From assembly GCA_034509925.1 (NCBI GenBank), contig CM067534.1, forward strand, positions 1,466,501 through 1,530,500: 64,000 nt of DNA, written 5' to 3'. This DNA comes from Hirudinaria manillensis. Lineage: Eukaryota > Annelida > Clitellata > Hirudinida > Hirudinidae. Numbering within the stretch: the first letter of the stretch is position 1; each line of letters opens with the position of its first letter. A program made the translations under genes and the position numbers. Shown here one piece after another: positions 24,801 through 35,827 of the stretch. Under the pieces are notes generated by a model that saw only the letters and a program-made list of their open reading frames with translations, was not told where the DNA came from and made no database searches.

Positions 24801-27800
24801 GAATAAATGAATAAACATTGATGCAAGGATTTGAACGAGGAGTTGATTTAAGACCGGAAAGTCGTTAAGTCAAAAGTAATTCAGGATACAATCATAGGAG
24901 TCGGGTGCGGAAGGACGGTGGCTTCATGAATAATTGATGAGGTGAATGAATTATCTGAAATCATTTTTTAAATCTAATCCACCTTGATCTTCCTGAAAGA
25001 CTTTTTCTTGCTCGAATATCTCGACTCGCAAACGTAAACGTCGTTCGACGGAAATTCCTGAAAAATATTTCGACAAAATATTCGTACGTTTAAAACCAAA
25101 GACGACGTTAATTAATCGCAATTAATTTTTAATCGTTAATTTTTTTTGTCAAAATATTTTCAGCTGATAAACGACTCACAAGTGGTTGATAATCAATGAA
25201 CTGCTGCACGTGCATGACCAGGCACCTGCCAATGACCTGGTCAAAGGTCACGGACTCATAGATTTCACTTTTGAATACTTCCTGTTGCAAGAAAAGAATA
25301 AGAAGTATGACTTAGAAACCAAATTATTGAAATTTAACTGAAATTTCCGATTGCAATAACAAAACAAAAAACCAGCAAATTCACCTTTTAAATATTTGCA
25401 TAAAATAAATAAACAAATTAATTAATTAATAAATAAATAAAATCCACCTTTTCAATGAACTTTCTTCCAGGAGGGTGAAAGGTCTCATTTGGCCTCAGAA
25501 ACCAACATCCCCTGATGCACGCGTTTCCATCTTCCAGCATTGAAATCCTTTCGACACTCAAAATCGGAGCTGGCAACCCTTGCTCCCTGAGGCCATAAAC
25601 GCGCAACTTTACTTTGGACGGATTTGATTTTTTTTAGTCCAAACAAACTTCCAAACAAACCTCGGTCGTATGTAAACAAAATCTCCTCTCGTATATGAAT
25701 GTCCGTCATATTCGAAGGTCGTGCTGGGTTCCTGAAAAGTTTAAAATTAATTTAAATAAACCGAAGTCACGAGCATTTTCAATGCCTCGAAAACCACCTC
25801 CGCCTCCTCGTCTTCCTCTTCGTCGCCACTCGGGTCATTTCCCTTCAGACCGTCGACTGCCATCTTGTCTCTCTTCTCTCTGACGACGGAGTCGTACAGG
25901 TGGTCGACGGTAAAACGAAGGGCAGGTGAGTGAAGTGCATCTCCCTGCCTGCACAATTCGTCTCTTTTTCTTATGAAAAAGTCTTGAACTTCCACAGCAT
26001 CCTCATAAAGCTATGACCACAAATTGTTAACATTTTATTATTATTATTGTTATTATAATGATTATTATTATATTAAATACATTATTCTTTGATCAACCTG
26101 TGAGTTGATGGATGAATGGTTCCTGGCATGTTCACAGAGCTTAAAGACATCCTCTTGAAGACAATCTAATCTTTTGTAGACTCCCTGTTGAGCACATAAA
26201 TTAAGACAAAAAAATTATAAAAGAATTTAAATCAAATTAATAACAATATTAATAATATGAGTGAACATCATCTTTAATAACAATCATTTCAATCACTTCA
26301 ATCGTTCCATTGTCTCAATCATTTCAATCAGTTCAATCATTTCAATCAATTCTCCTCCTCAACTCACCACTTCAACCCTGTGCATTATTTCCTCAAATGT
26401 GAGAAAAGAGCTGCAAAAAGTCAAAATTACTCGTGAAATGTTGAAAGGTCAAAGGTCGAGAGGTCGCGACCCACGAAACACAAAGGTCAACCAACCGCGG
26501 TGCACCTGTCTGGAGTTCGCAAAACGTGTCCGCGTAGCACCTGCCTTCCTTGTCCTGAACGGAATCGTGTCATTGGTTCGTGAATATTGAAGTTATTTTT
26601 TAAAGAAGACGTGGAAAAAAAAATTTGATTTCAAAATGGATTACTAATTAAAATTACTTATGTTGATTAATGTTAATTAAAACATAACAAACTCCTGATA
26701 ATCTTTACATGATTAGTTTAAATTCTTCTCGAGAGCTTTAACAACAGCAACAACCACCAATATTTCAATAACAAACCATTTCTTGTTTCGTGTTTAACTT
26801 GGACGGATGTTTATAATTAACAACCACGAACCGAATAAGAGATGGTGAGTTGAACGAGAGTGTTGATGATCCTGTGAACGACCGAAGGTACGTGAAGGGC
26901 CTGCCTGATGGACTCCTCGTTCACCTCCGACCTTCCTTCGTTGCAAACCTTCAACAAGGTCACGGCATCCTGGAAAAAAATCGACTTCCGATGAAACGTT
27001 CGTCACGTGATCGTGGACGAAAGGACAGACGGATGGACGCGGCGAACCTTGTAGATCCGAGACTCGGGCTCGTTGTAGACGCAGGCGTTGTCAAAGACGA
27101 GGGTCAAGTCAGAGAAGAACTCGTCGAAGGAATAAGTGGCATTGGTTTGCAGCTTCTGTTGAATCTTAAGCAGGTCCATTGGCCTGGTTATGACTTCGTA
27201 ATAATCCGGATAATCCTGTTGTGCATGAATGAAAAGGAATGAAAATTATTCGTCCACTTCGATAAATGTTTTTATATCATCCATTTTATATCATTAAAGA
27301 ATAAATATTTTTAAATTATTGAAAAATAAATATTTTTATATCATCCATTTTTTTTATAAAATTGTTTCGTTGACCGAACAAAGCTTTTAAAACAAAATTT
27401 GCGAACATTTTTATGAGGGAGTTTCATGAACGGCGTTGAAAGGATTCTGCCCTTGTTGTCCACGTAATCCTTGACCCTGTTGAAGAGTTCTTGAAGTTTG
27501 GCAGATGAACTGGAAGAATAAATTGGAATTGAAAAAATAAATTGGAATTGAAAGAATAAATTGAAATTGGAAGAATAAATTGGAATTGAAAGAATAAATT
27601 GGAATTGAAAGAATAAATTGGAATTGAAAGAATAAATTGGAATTGAAAGAATAAATTGGAATTGAAAGAATAAATTGGAATTTAAAGAATAAATTGGAAT
27701 TGAAAGAATAAATCAATTTGAATAACAAATAGACTGAAACAGGGATTAAAACAAATCATAAAATATCAATCAATCACACGAATCAAAACTTTATCCGACC

Positions 27801-30800
27801 TCTTTGAACCCGCCTTCTCCAAGACACCCCCCGGACTTCCAGACCCTCCCGCCGTCCCGTGGCTCGACGGAGACAGACACCCCTCGGCTCGGACCATCTG
27901 CTGCACCTTGGCCTGCACGAACCTCTCCAGCATTTCCGCGTCCTTGTGCACTTGCGACGACTCCTCGTTGTAGTGTCGAGCGTTCCTGAACATGAGCTCG
28001 AAGTCACTGGCCAATGACTGGATGTTGTTGTACTGCAAAGGAAAAGTTGTACGTGATGTGTTTCATTAAGTACTCGGTTTAAAAGAAAATTTAATGTTAG
28101 TGTTACACATAATATTGATGCAAGTAAGAATTATATTGTAATATTGTTGTTATACCTAAGAATTATTACACGTAATATTGTTGCCCTTAAGGAATGCATC
28201 TTCAATCTATGAAGTATAACAGCAAATAGTTTTAAAAACAATTCCATACGCCATTCTACCCTAGCTTATGTAAACTACATTATAACAAACGTGAATATCT
28301 TAAATTAAAATATAATTATATTTTTATTATAAAATAATTAAAATAATTATGAATTAATATTTTAAATAATTCAAGCAACCTTATTGGATCTAATCTTCTG
28401 GTTAATGCTATTCATATCGATTGGTTGACTGATGACTTGATAGTAGTCTGGATAATATTTCTTCGAAGGCAGGGTCATGAATAGGTCGATCACGTGCCTG
28501 TCCCCAACCTGTTGTTTAATAATGGTTTATTAATAAATTTATAATAAGTTAATAACTAATTAATTCTAATGCATTAATTTATGTTCAGACCTTCAAGTCA
28601 AACAGGGACTTGTACAATGAACATAGGTTTTTATTCAACACTTCATTGGACGACTTCTTCCTGCCGTCATCTGCATCGACATCGTCTCCCTTTTGCTGCT
28701 CTGTCGATTCATGCGTGACCTCCTAACAATCATCATAATCATCATCATCATTATCATCACTATTACGACATTGCAATTTCAATTATTTAAACAACTTTAA
28801 AATTGTAAACCTTGCTTCTCATCAGTTCCGCATACTTGTTCTGCACGACTCTTTGCAATGTGTCAGCATCCTGAATAATTAATTAATGAATTAATTAATA
28901 ATGAATGAATGAATTAATTAATAAATAATTTATCCTATAATTATTATAATAATAATCAGATTATTTCAATTTTTGGCCCTATTAATGAATTAATGAATGA
29001 ATGAATTAATTAATTAATCTGTTTATTGCAACATTTGCAGGTCAAGAAGAGAAAATGGCCGACCTGGTAGATCCTGCTGTCCTCTCTGTTGTATTGTTTG
29101 GCATTGTTGAAAACCAGGTGAAGATCACTTGCAACTCCCTCCATATCCTGATACGCTCCACTCTGCAAAGTAGACTTCAGTAGTAGAAAGTTTATAAAGT
29201 CAAAATGTTTTTATGTATATTTAATATATCATTCATAACATCAAAAAATAACTATTTATACATTTATTAAATAAAATATACTTTTATTCAAACCTTAATC
29301 TTTTTCTGAATTTTCATCACGGACATTGGCCTCTTTATTTCCAAGTAATAATCAGGATAAAATCTGAATTAATATAAAATCTGAATTAATATAAAATCTG
29401 AATTAACATAAAATCTGAATTAACATAAAATCTGAATTAACATAAAATCTGAATTAACATAAAATCTGAATCAACATAAAATCTGAATCAACATAAAATC
29501 TGAATTAACATAAAATCTGAATTAACATAAAATCTGAATTAACATAAAATCTGAATTAACATAAAATCTGAATTAATATAAAATCTGAATTAACATAAAA
29601 TCTGAATTAACATAAAATCTGAATTAACATAAAATCTGAATTAATATGAATTAGAAAACTTTTGTTTATAAGCAAAGTAAATTAGGCTTGTTTAGAAAGT
29701 GGTTGAAACAATTAATATAAAAATTAATATAAAAATATAGATTTAAAAGTCAGTAAAATAAAGACATTAAAGAATATTAAACAATCTCAGACACAAAACT
29801 TAATTCAAACCTTTTGCTTGGCAGTCTTAGAAAAGGTTCACAGAGCAATTGATCGTTCGAGTCCTTGTAATTCTTGACCGCGTTGTACAAGAACCATTGG
29901 TCCGTCTCCGTGCCGTCGTCGTCCGACGCTTCCCCGTCGCTGCCTCTGATTGGTGGGAGGTTAATTAATAATTAATCACAATAACATTAATAGAATATCA
30001 TTCATAACTGTATTAACAAATTATTAACAGTAGTAGCATTGTTAAAAGTACCAACAATATTATTCATAACTGCATTAACATATTATTATTACCATTATTA
30101 TTAGTATTATTATTATTAGTATTATTATTATTACCATTATTATTATTATTAGTAACCTGCGACGCGAGTCGGGCATCGCCTCCTCGTCCGACTCTGATTT
30201 GAGGGCAGCAAAGACCGCAGAAAGATTCGACTGCTGTTGAGCCAAACTCCTCCCCCTCGTCCGTTGACTTCTGACTTGTTTCAATTGTTCCAGTTCTTGC
30301 TTCTTGTTCAACACAAACTTTTTCAAACCCGTCGCATCCTGAACGAAAGAACAGAGGATCAGAAACGAACGAACGAAGCGCCCTCCGAAGTAGTTCCGAG
30401 ACTCGCCTTGTAAATCTGCGAACCGGGTTCGTTGAAAGTCTTGGCGTTGGCGACGACCAGCATCAGGTCCGCGACGAGGGCGTCCAAGTTTCGATACGAA
30501 GACGACCTGATCTTCCTGGCGATCAGTCGAAGGTCCATAGGGTCCTCGATGACCCGGTAGTACTCGGGAAACTTCTGTCGACGTGGAAACCAAAGTCGTT
30601 TTCGACGGACGACTCGTCAAAGAAGAGAGGAAGACGTCGACTCACGGTTTTGGAAGGAAGGACTCTGAACATGTCCGTCAGGCACCTGTTGTCCTCAGAA
30701 GCCGTCACGGTGGAACTGAACAACTGCTCGATCAACAACTCGTCGTCCTCCGTCTGACCGAAAGAGTCTTCGTTGGACATCATCGCCTCCATCATCTGCT

Positions 30801-32942
30801 AGCGATCGGAGTCGAAGGAAAGTAGTTGCAATGTTTATTACGAATACGCTTTGTAGTCGTTACTATTGTTATTTTCGTTGTTTTATAACATTTTTAATTT
30901 TCAATTAAATTTGATTAATTAAAATCTCCTCACAGCCTTTTTAGTTCTCCTTTTCCTCTTTGTGGTGCTTTTGCTCGGTTTTGCCTAATAGTAATAACAT
31001 TATAATAATAATAATAAAGTAATAATTACAATTCACTTTGATTTGTAAAAGCAACAAGCACCACCATTTGCACAACTGTAGATTGCATCATCATCATCAT
31101 TATCACCATCGTCATCATTTTAAAATTAATGGCTACCACATTACTTATTCACACTAAGATAACTAAATGTTGATTCGATTTTTAAATGCAATATGTCGTA
31201 AATAAATTTATGCACGATCTGATCTGCTTGTACTGAAAACAGAAAGCTCATTATCATAAATGCATATTCATGTACACATCAGACCTCCTCCTCGCCCTCT
31301 GAACCTGACGACATGGCATTCGAGAAGCAGCCGTTCGACTCGTCTGCCTCCAAATGACGCTCGGGCCTTCGACGAATAAATTACTAAATTAATAATTAAT
31401 GTAATGCTAATAATAAAGTCAAGGGCATCGAGAGCATGATGTAGGATGATTCAAGAGTTCATTGAAAGAAATATTAATCAGTGAATAAGATTTAATTCAT
31501 TGATCATCAACTGGTTGCTTTATTGACATTAATTCATCAACTGATCGATCGACTCGTTAACGTAAATAAACGCAGAGCGATGACGAAAGTCTTCTGTTCC
31601 GACTCAAACTTCACCATGTTCAAAAAAAGTTACCAAACGTAAACCTCATACATCCGACCTCTTATGTAAAACGTAAACAAATGTACAAAAACGTAAACAC
31701 GAATATCGACCTGGTTTCCATGGAAACGGAAGTCGCTTCTCCGGATCCCGGAACAACCTTCAGTTTGAGGACGGGGACTTTTGGAGAGGTTGACTGCTGC
31801 ATCTGTGGCCTCTTTTGTTGTAGCATTTCACTGGAAAGATCATTATTATCATCATCATCATCATCATCAACGATCACCAAAACAAATCTCAACATCCATT
31901 AAAATTGGTACACATAATGACTGGCACCACCGTCGTCAGTTGAAATAAATCACGAATCGCACGAGCACTCGACCTCGTCGCGACGTTGCTCGACGCCTCT
32001 TCGTCTGTTTCCGTGGCAACCTTCCTCTCGGCGACGCAGTCTCCGAGTGCCTCGGACACGAGCTGCGTCTTGGAGTGCTGGAACAGATCCCACAATTCCA
32101 GGGCATTCTTGTATTCCATTGTATCCGGCTAAACAAATTCAATGCGATTGTAACATGTTTATGATCTCATCTCATGCAAATTGTGTCCTATAAAAACATA
32201 ATTAATATTCATAAGGTGTATACATTAATTAGCTTTCATCCTATTCACAAGCTTTAATTGCTACATTTCCATGTTGTGCTATCATTTTCTAAGAAACAAA
32301 AGTAACGAATTGCTACATGTTATCAGTGATGCAATGTCTCCACATTAGTTGCTAAGATCATTAGCATCTAAAAATACTATCAAATAAAGTGTTGCCAGCT
32401 TGCCTGGTAGAATGACTTGGCATTGTTGATCATTAGTTGAAAGTCATTGGCCATCTCTTCGACATCATCATATTCTTCAGACTTCAACCTATGCTGTATC
32501 TTCAGCAGATCCATTGGTGTGTTCACTGTGACGTAATAGTCTGGTTCGTTCCTGAAATATAACATTTCAAGCGCATTACAACAAACGTTTCAATAGAGCG
32601 CCAGGGAAGACCTTCAAACAATTAAATTAGCGGCAAACCTTCGCTTCGGAGCTCTGATAAACGGCTCGCATAGCAACCTGCCATCCTCTGTTTTCTGATT
32701 TCTCACGATTTCGTAGAGATCTTGACATATTTCTTGCTATTATTAATTAGAAACTGTTGATTAATTAAATCTCAGAATACGCTGTCTTAAGTCGTGGTAT
32801 CGAAATTGGGTGAAATCTAATTATGTGAAAGAATAGAAATGAAACCGACCGGATTGTAACTCGGTATTTTTTTCAATCTCTTGCAGGCTGTTTCATCGTC
32901 TCGATAGTCGTTACTGCCTCTACGCTTCTTGTTAAATGGCAT
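21884..32942 (-). CDS. PBRM1: Polybromo-1 (PBAF/SWI-SNF subunit): six bromodomains, two BAH, HMG box
   Basis: Polybromo targets the PBAF remodeller to acetylated chromatin. ATG at 32942 ([16 protein letters not shown]); about 37 exons. BD1 32736-31974 ([29 protein letters not shown]); BD2 30798-30157 ([14 protein letters not shown]); BD3 29945-28811 ([14 protein letters not shown]); BD4 28722-27800 ([14 protein letters not shown]); BD5 27509-26832 ([20 protein letters not shown]); BD6 26554-25771 ([34 protein letters not shown]); BAH1 25731-24983 ([20 protein letters not shown]); BAH2 24759-23735 ([22 protein letters not shown]); acidic linker 23529-23350; HMG box 23277-22801 ([33 protein letters not shown]); C-terminal motif 22311-21884 ([26 protein letters not shown]). 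The acetyl-lysine-contacting Asn motif (YN/FN) is visible in BD2 to BD5, but BD1 has FYQ and BD6 has NHS. Two introns use GC donors (after 32404 and 30407). The junction between 26554 and 26410 did not close in phase. Confidence 0.95.
24433..24448 (+). repeat. short TTAGGG-like run in a Polybromo intron
   Basis: Two and a half telomere-like units (TTTAGGGTTAGGGTT) inside the intron between the BAH2 exons at 24537 and 24381. It is too short to infer more. Confidence 0.6.
24775..24815 (+). repeat. (AAAT/GAAT)n microsatellite in a Polybromo intron
   Basis: About ten tetranucleotide units, AAAT with interspersed GAAT. It begins about 15 bases upstream of the exon that starts at 24759 on the minus strand, so it lies directly next to a 3' splice site. 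Confidence 0.85.
27515..27716 (-). repeat. 19-bp minisatellite abutting the Polybromo BD5 exon acceptor
   Basis: About 10 or 11 copies of a 19-bp unit, on the coding strand roughly CCAATTTATTCTTTCAATT. The array ends within a few bases of the TTCTTCCAG acceptor of the exon starting at 27509, so the unit is an expanded polypyrimidine-tract-like sequence. The frame-open protein it implies, with recurring SIPIY and NSNLFF, is spurious. Confidence 0.9.
28081..28379. other. Polybromo intron, nothing recognised
   Basis: AT-rich intron sequence between the two BD4 exons at 28508-28380 and 28032-27800. No repeat or coding signal seen. Confidence 0.6.
29364..29648 (-). repeat. 17-bp minisatellite, 17 copies, each a copy of a 3' splice site
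   Basis: Seventeen tandem copies of a 17-bp unit; on the Polybromo strand it reads TTAATTCAGATTTTATG with T/C or A/T variants. The BD3 exon at 29363 begins ATTTTATCC directly after TTAATTCAG, so the last unit is the genuine acceptor plus the first exon bases. The array starts at the splice site and extends upstream. Confidence 0.92.
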
Positions 32943-33255
32943 CTCCGATCGCACTTTATAATCACGTCAAAAGTTTGATCCTGATGCAAGCCAGTATCTG
33001 AACACAAATTTTTGCAAGTAAATAATCCGATTTTGATGTATGTTCGACGACGGTTTCAAAATCCTACTAGTACTGTGAAGTGGAAACAAAGAACTGATAT
33101 ACATTAAGATTAACTTAAAAGAATGGATTTTTTTTTATTTGGTATTTTTTTTATAGATATGCATTTTGACAAATTGCGCCTATACGTCAGCTGAATTAAA
33201 TTTGACCGTCGCCGCTTTGAAACTTAAAGGCAATTTTTGGTGTCGCTCTGCCTGC
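32943..33255. promoter_or_regulatory. divergent Polybromo / MBD4 promoter region
   Basis: Start codons of Polybromo (minus, 32942) and MBD4 (plus, 33256 or 33268) are only about 313 bp apart, head to head. No TATA box is obvious. A T-rich tract lies at 33126-33152. A shared bidirectional promoter is inferred from spacing alone; 5' non-coding exons could change this. Confidence 0.5.
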
Positions 33256-35827
33256 ATGCGGCGAAGAATGGAATTAAACGAAGAGTTGTTCATGACTGAG
33301 TTGCACTTAAAAAAGGAAATACGGGTTCGTCAATCCGGTAAAACTGCGGGACGAAGAGACGTTTATTATGTCAGGTTTGATGCTGTCCAGTTATTTAGAG
33401 AATTTCAAATTATTGATAGTGATTTCAACCACAGTGCATCTGGGCGAAGACTAAGATCTAAAAGAGAAGTACTGAGCTACCACAATGAAGTTCTTGGGAA
33501 AAGCAATAAAGAGCAGTCATGTTTAGGGCCCTTGATTCATCCAAAGGCGAAAATTTCTGAACGTAATGACATTATCAACTCTCTACTCGACAATGTGTTC
33601 TTAGTAGTTGAACATTTCATTTTAGAAAATGAAACAACGAACGTCTTTAAGAAAACCCGTCTGAAAACCAACTGCCATTTGAATCAAACTCTAACCAAAT
33701 CATCTGTTAGAAAGTGTTTCTGACATCAGTTTTTAACTATTTTTCCAAACCTTGAAGCTTAAATTATCACATTTTAGGCATCAAATGATTCAATCACATC
33801 TAACCAACACAAATTTATTGGGCACGAAGAGGAGAGTCAATGTCTCCATCATTCTGCTCTAAACTTCCAATCTTTGGAAAAGGCTTACCACGAAGCAGAA
33901 CTTCCTTGCAAATCTGATAATTTTGAAAGTAATGACCTTGTGACAGAAAATACTAATGAATTAATTCAAGTCAAAAGTTCCACACAAGAAGACAAACTGA
34001 AATCATGTTTGGAATTATCATATGCTGAAAATTCTAAAGAGGACAAAACATTTAAAAATCATTTTAAAGGTCGTAAGAATGTAAGGCGGAAATCTTTTTC
34101 CAGGCCCATAACTGCAGAATCTTCCACTTCCTCTCACAATTTAAATCTCACAAATGCCCATAAAGACTGCAAAAAGTTTGCGCCTCGTGGCAAATTAACA
34201 AAAACGACAAAGACGAGCAGCACTCCAACATCCAGGAAGCTGTCTCGTTTTCAGAGGAAAAAGCTGGCATCAGAAGAGAATTCTAGCCTGAAAGGATGCT
34301 CGTCTCCAGGGAGATTCAAAAACCACAGGGACTCGAAATGGCACCCTCCAAGATCTCCCTTCAATCTTGTTCAAGAACAGCTGTATGATGATCCTTGGAA
34401 AGTTCTGGTGGCCACAATTTTTCTCAACAAAACATCTGGTGTGCACTTTTTTGCGTGTGTTTTGATCATAACTAATTATTTTTATTGTCCGCACTGGTGC
34501 CATTCATGACTTAATGATGTGAATGCAATATTGTTATTATTGTATTATGTTTATGTCCATAACATAATATGGGGTTATGTAACATTTCCAATTGGTATGA
34601 ATAAAATTTTAATAATATTTATATTTATTTTTTTTAGCTCTAAATGATGTAGCATGATTATTTCTCTTTTATTTGTATCTTCTGTCAATTTATGTATCTT
34701 ATCAATTCATGTTTGTATTCTATTATGTCTGTACTTGCTAATGTTAACTCTAAGTAAGTGATTCACATAACTTTAACATAAATATAAATGCATGTCTCTT
34801 AAGTTAAGATTATTTTCATTTAATGAACAACGGATTTATGTTGTGATTGTATATATATATCCCTTAACTATTTATCAATTTCGTATCCGACTCAGGTCAA
34901 GTGGCGATACCGGTGTTGTGGTCATTTTTCGAGAAGTGGAAAAGTCCCGAAGAAGTGGCATCCGCGAATCCGTCTGACATATCCGGGCACATGGAATGTC
35001 TCGGACTTCACAACAAGAGGGCCGACATCCTTATAAAATTCTCGAGTTGGTAGTTAAAACAGATTGTTAACCAATGATGCCCTGAAATCGATTTCCAAAA
35101 AGTTCTTAATTCCCGAGCACTTTCGTGCCTTTTTATGTAACCTTAACGCACGGACATGGTTAAAAGCAAAACTCTCCATTATAAGATCTCGTGCATTTAC
35201 ATTTTTGAGTTGTGAAACAAAAATATGAAAATTGAATTGTTTATGTATGTATCCATTGAGGAAGGGTGTAATTATCTCATTAATTATGAGTGTTATATCC
35301 GTGGTAATGCCTTAATTCGGGCCCACAACAATGAGTATCACTGAAAACAATCTATTTTAACAGGGGAATACTTGGAGAAGGATTGGAAATATCCATCTGA
35401 ATTGTATGGAATTGGAAAATATGGGACTGATTCCTACAGGATATTTTGCATTAACGAGTGGAGAGAAGTGAATCTTCTAATTTTTTAAAACATTTTTATG
35501 ACATGACATTGGATATAGGTTGAAGTTTGACTAAATGAACTCTTTGTAGGAATATCATTCTGCAGAAGTATTTAATTGAAATTATATGGATGTATTTATT
35601 AATTATTAAATAATTTATTATTATATATTAATTAATTAATTAGATGGATATATTAATTAATGTACTTCAACATTCATTGTTTCATTTCAATTTTATTCCC
35701 ATGAACTTCTATTTATTTATTTATTTATTGTTATCTTTTTTCTTCTCTCTAGGTGAGTCCAGATGACCACATGTTGAACAAATACCATGATTGGATCTGG
35801 GAGAATCATACATCTCTGTCCATTTAG
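33256..35827 (+). CDS. MBD4: MBD4 methyl-CpG-binding T:G/U:G mismatch DNA glycosylase
   Basis: MBD4 removes thymine or uracil mispaired with G at deaminated CpG. Exons: 33256-33374, 33435 to about 33711 (donor GTGTTT), 33778-34438, 34896-35045, 35364-35467, 35753-35827 (stop TAG). The N-terminal MBD reads [15 protein letters not shown], then (after a 60-bp intron) [12 protein letters not shown], keeping both arginines that contact CpG. A Lys/Ser-rich linker follows. The HhH-GPD glycosylase starts with [20 protein letters not shown] and [10 protein letters not shown], continues [12 protein letters not shown] and [19 protein letters not shown], and ends [16 protein letters not shown]. The aspartate in DDHMLNKY matches the catalytic Asp560 of human MBD4. 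The usual GW near the MBD start is not seen. Start may be ATG 33256 or 33268; the frame is open further upstream. AATAAA lies at 35943-35948. The presence of MBD4 suggests CpG methylation in this animal. Confidence 0.93.
33375..33434 (+). other. 60-bp intron inside the MBD, multiple of three and free of stops
   Basis: The MBD is interrupted between DVYYV and [10 protein letters not shown] by exactly 60 bp that begin GTTTGA and end CCACAG. Removing them restores the family spacing. Because the intron is in phase and open, retention would insert 20 residues into the DNA-binding loop region rather than end the protein. Confidence 0.75.

Noticed and set aside
27411..27728. Open frame with repeated [17 protein letters not shown] sequence
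   Set aside because: It is produced by translating the 19-bp minisatellite; the true exon reads a different phase and ends at 27509.
29364..29648. CRISPR or bacterial repeat array
   Set aside because: Tandem 17-bp units without spacers; the unit equals the adjacent splice acceptor.
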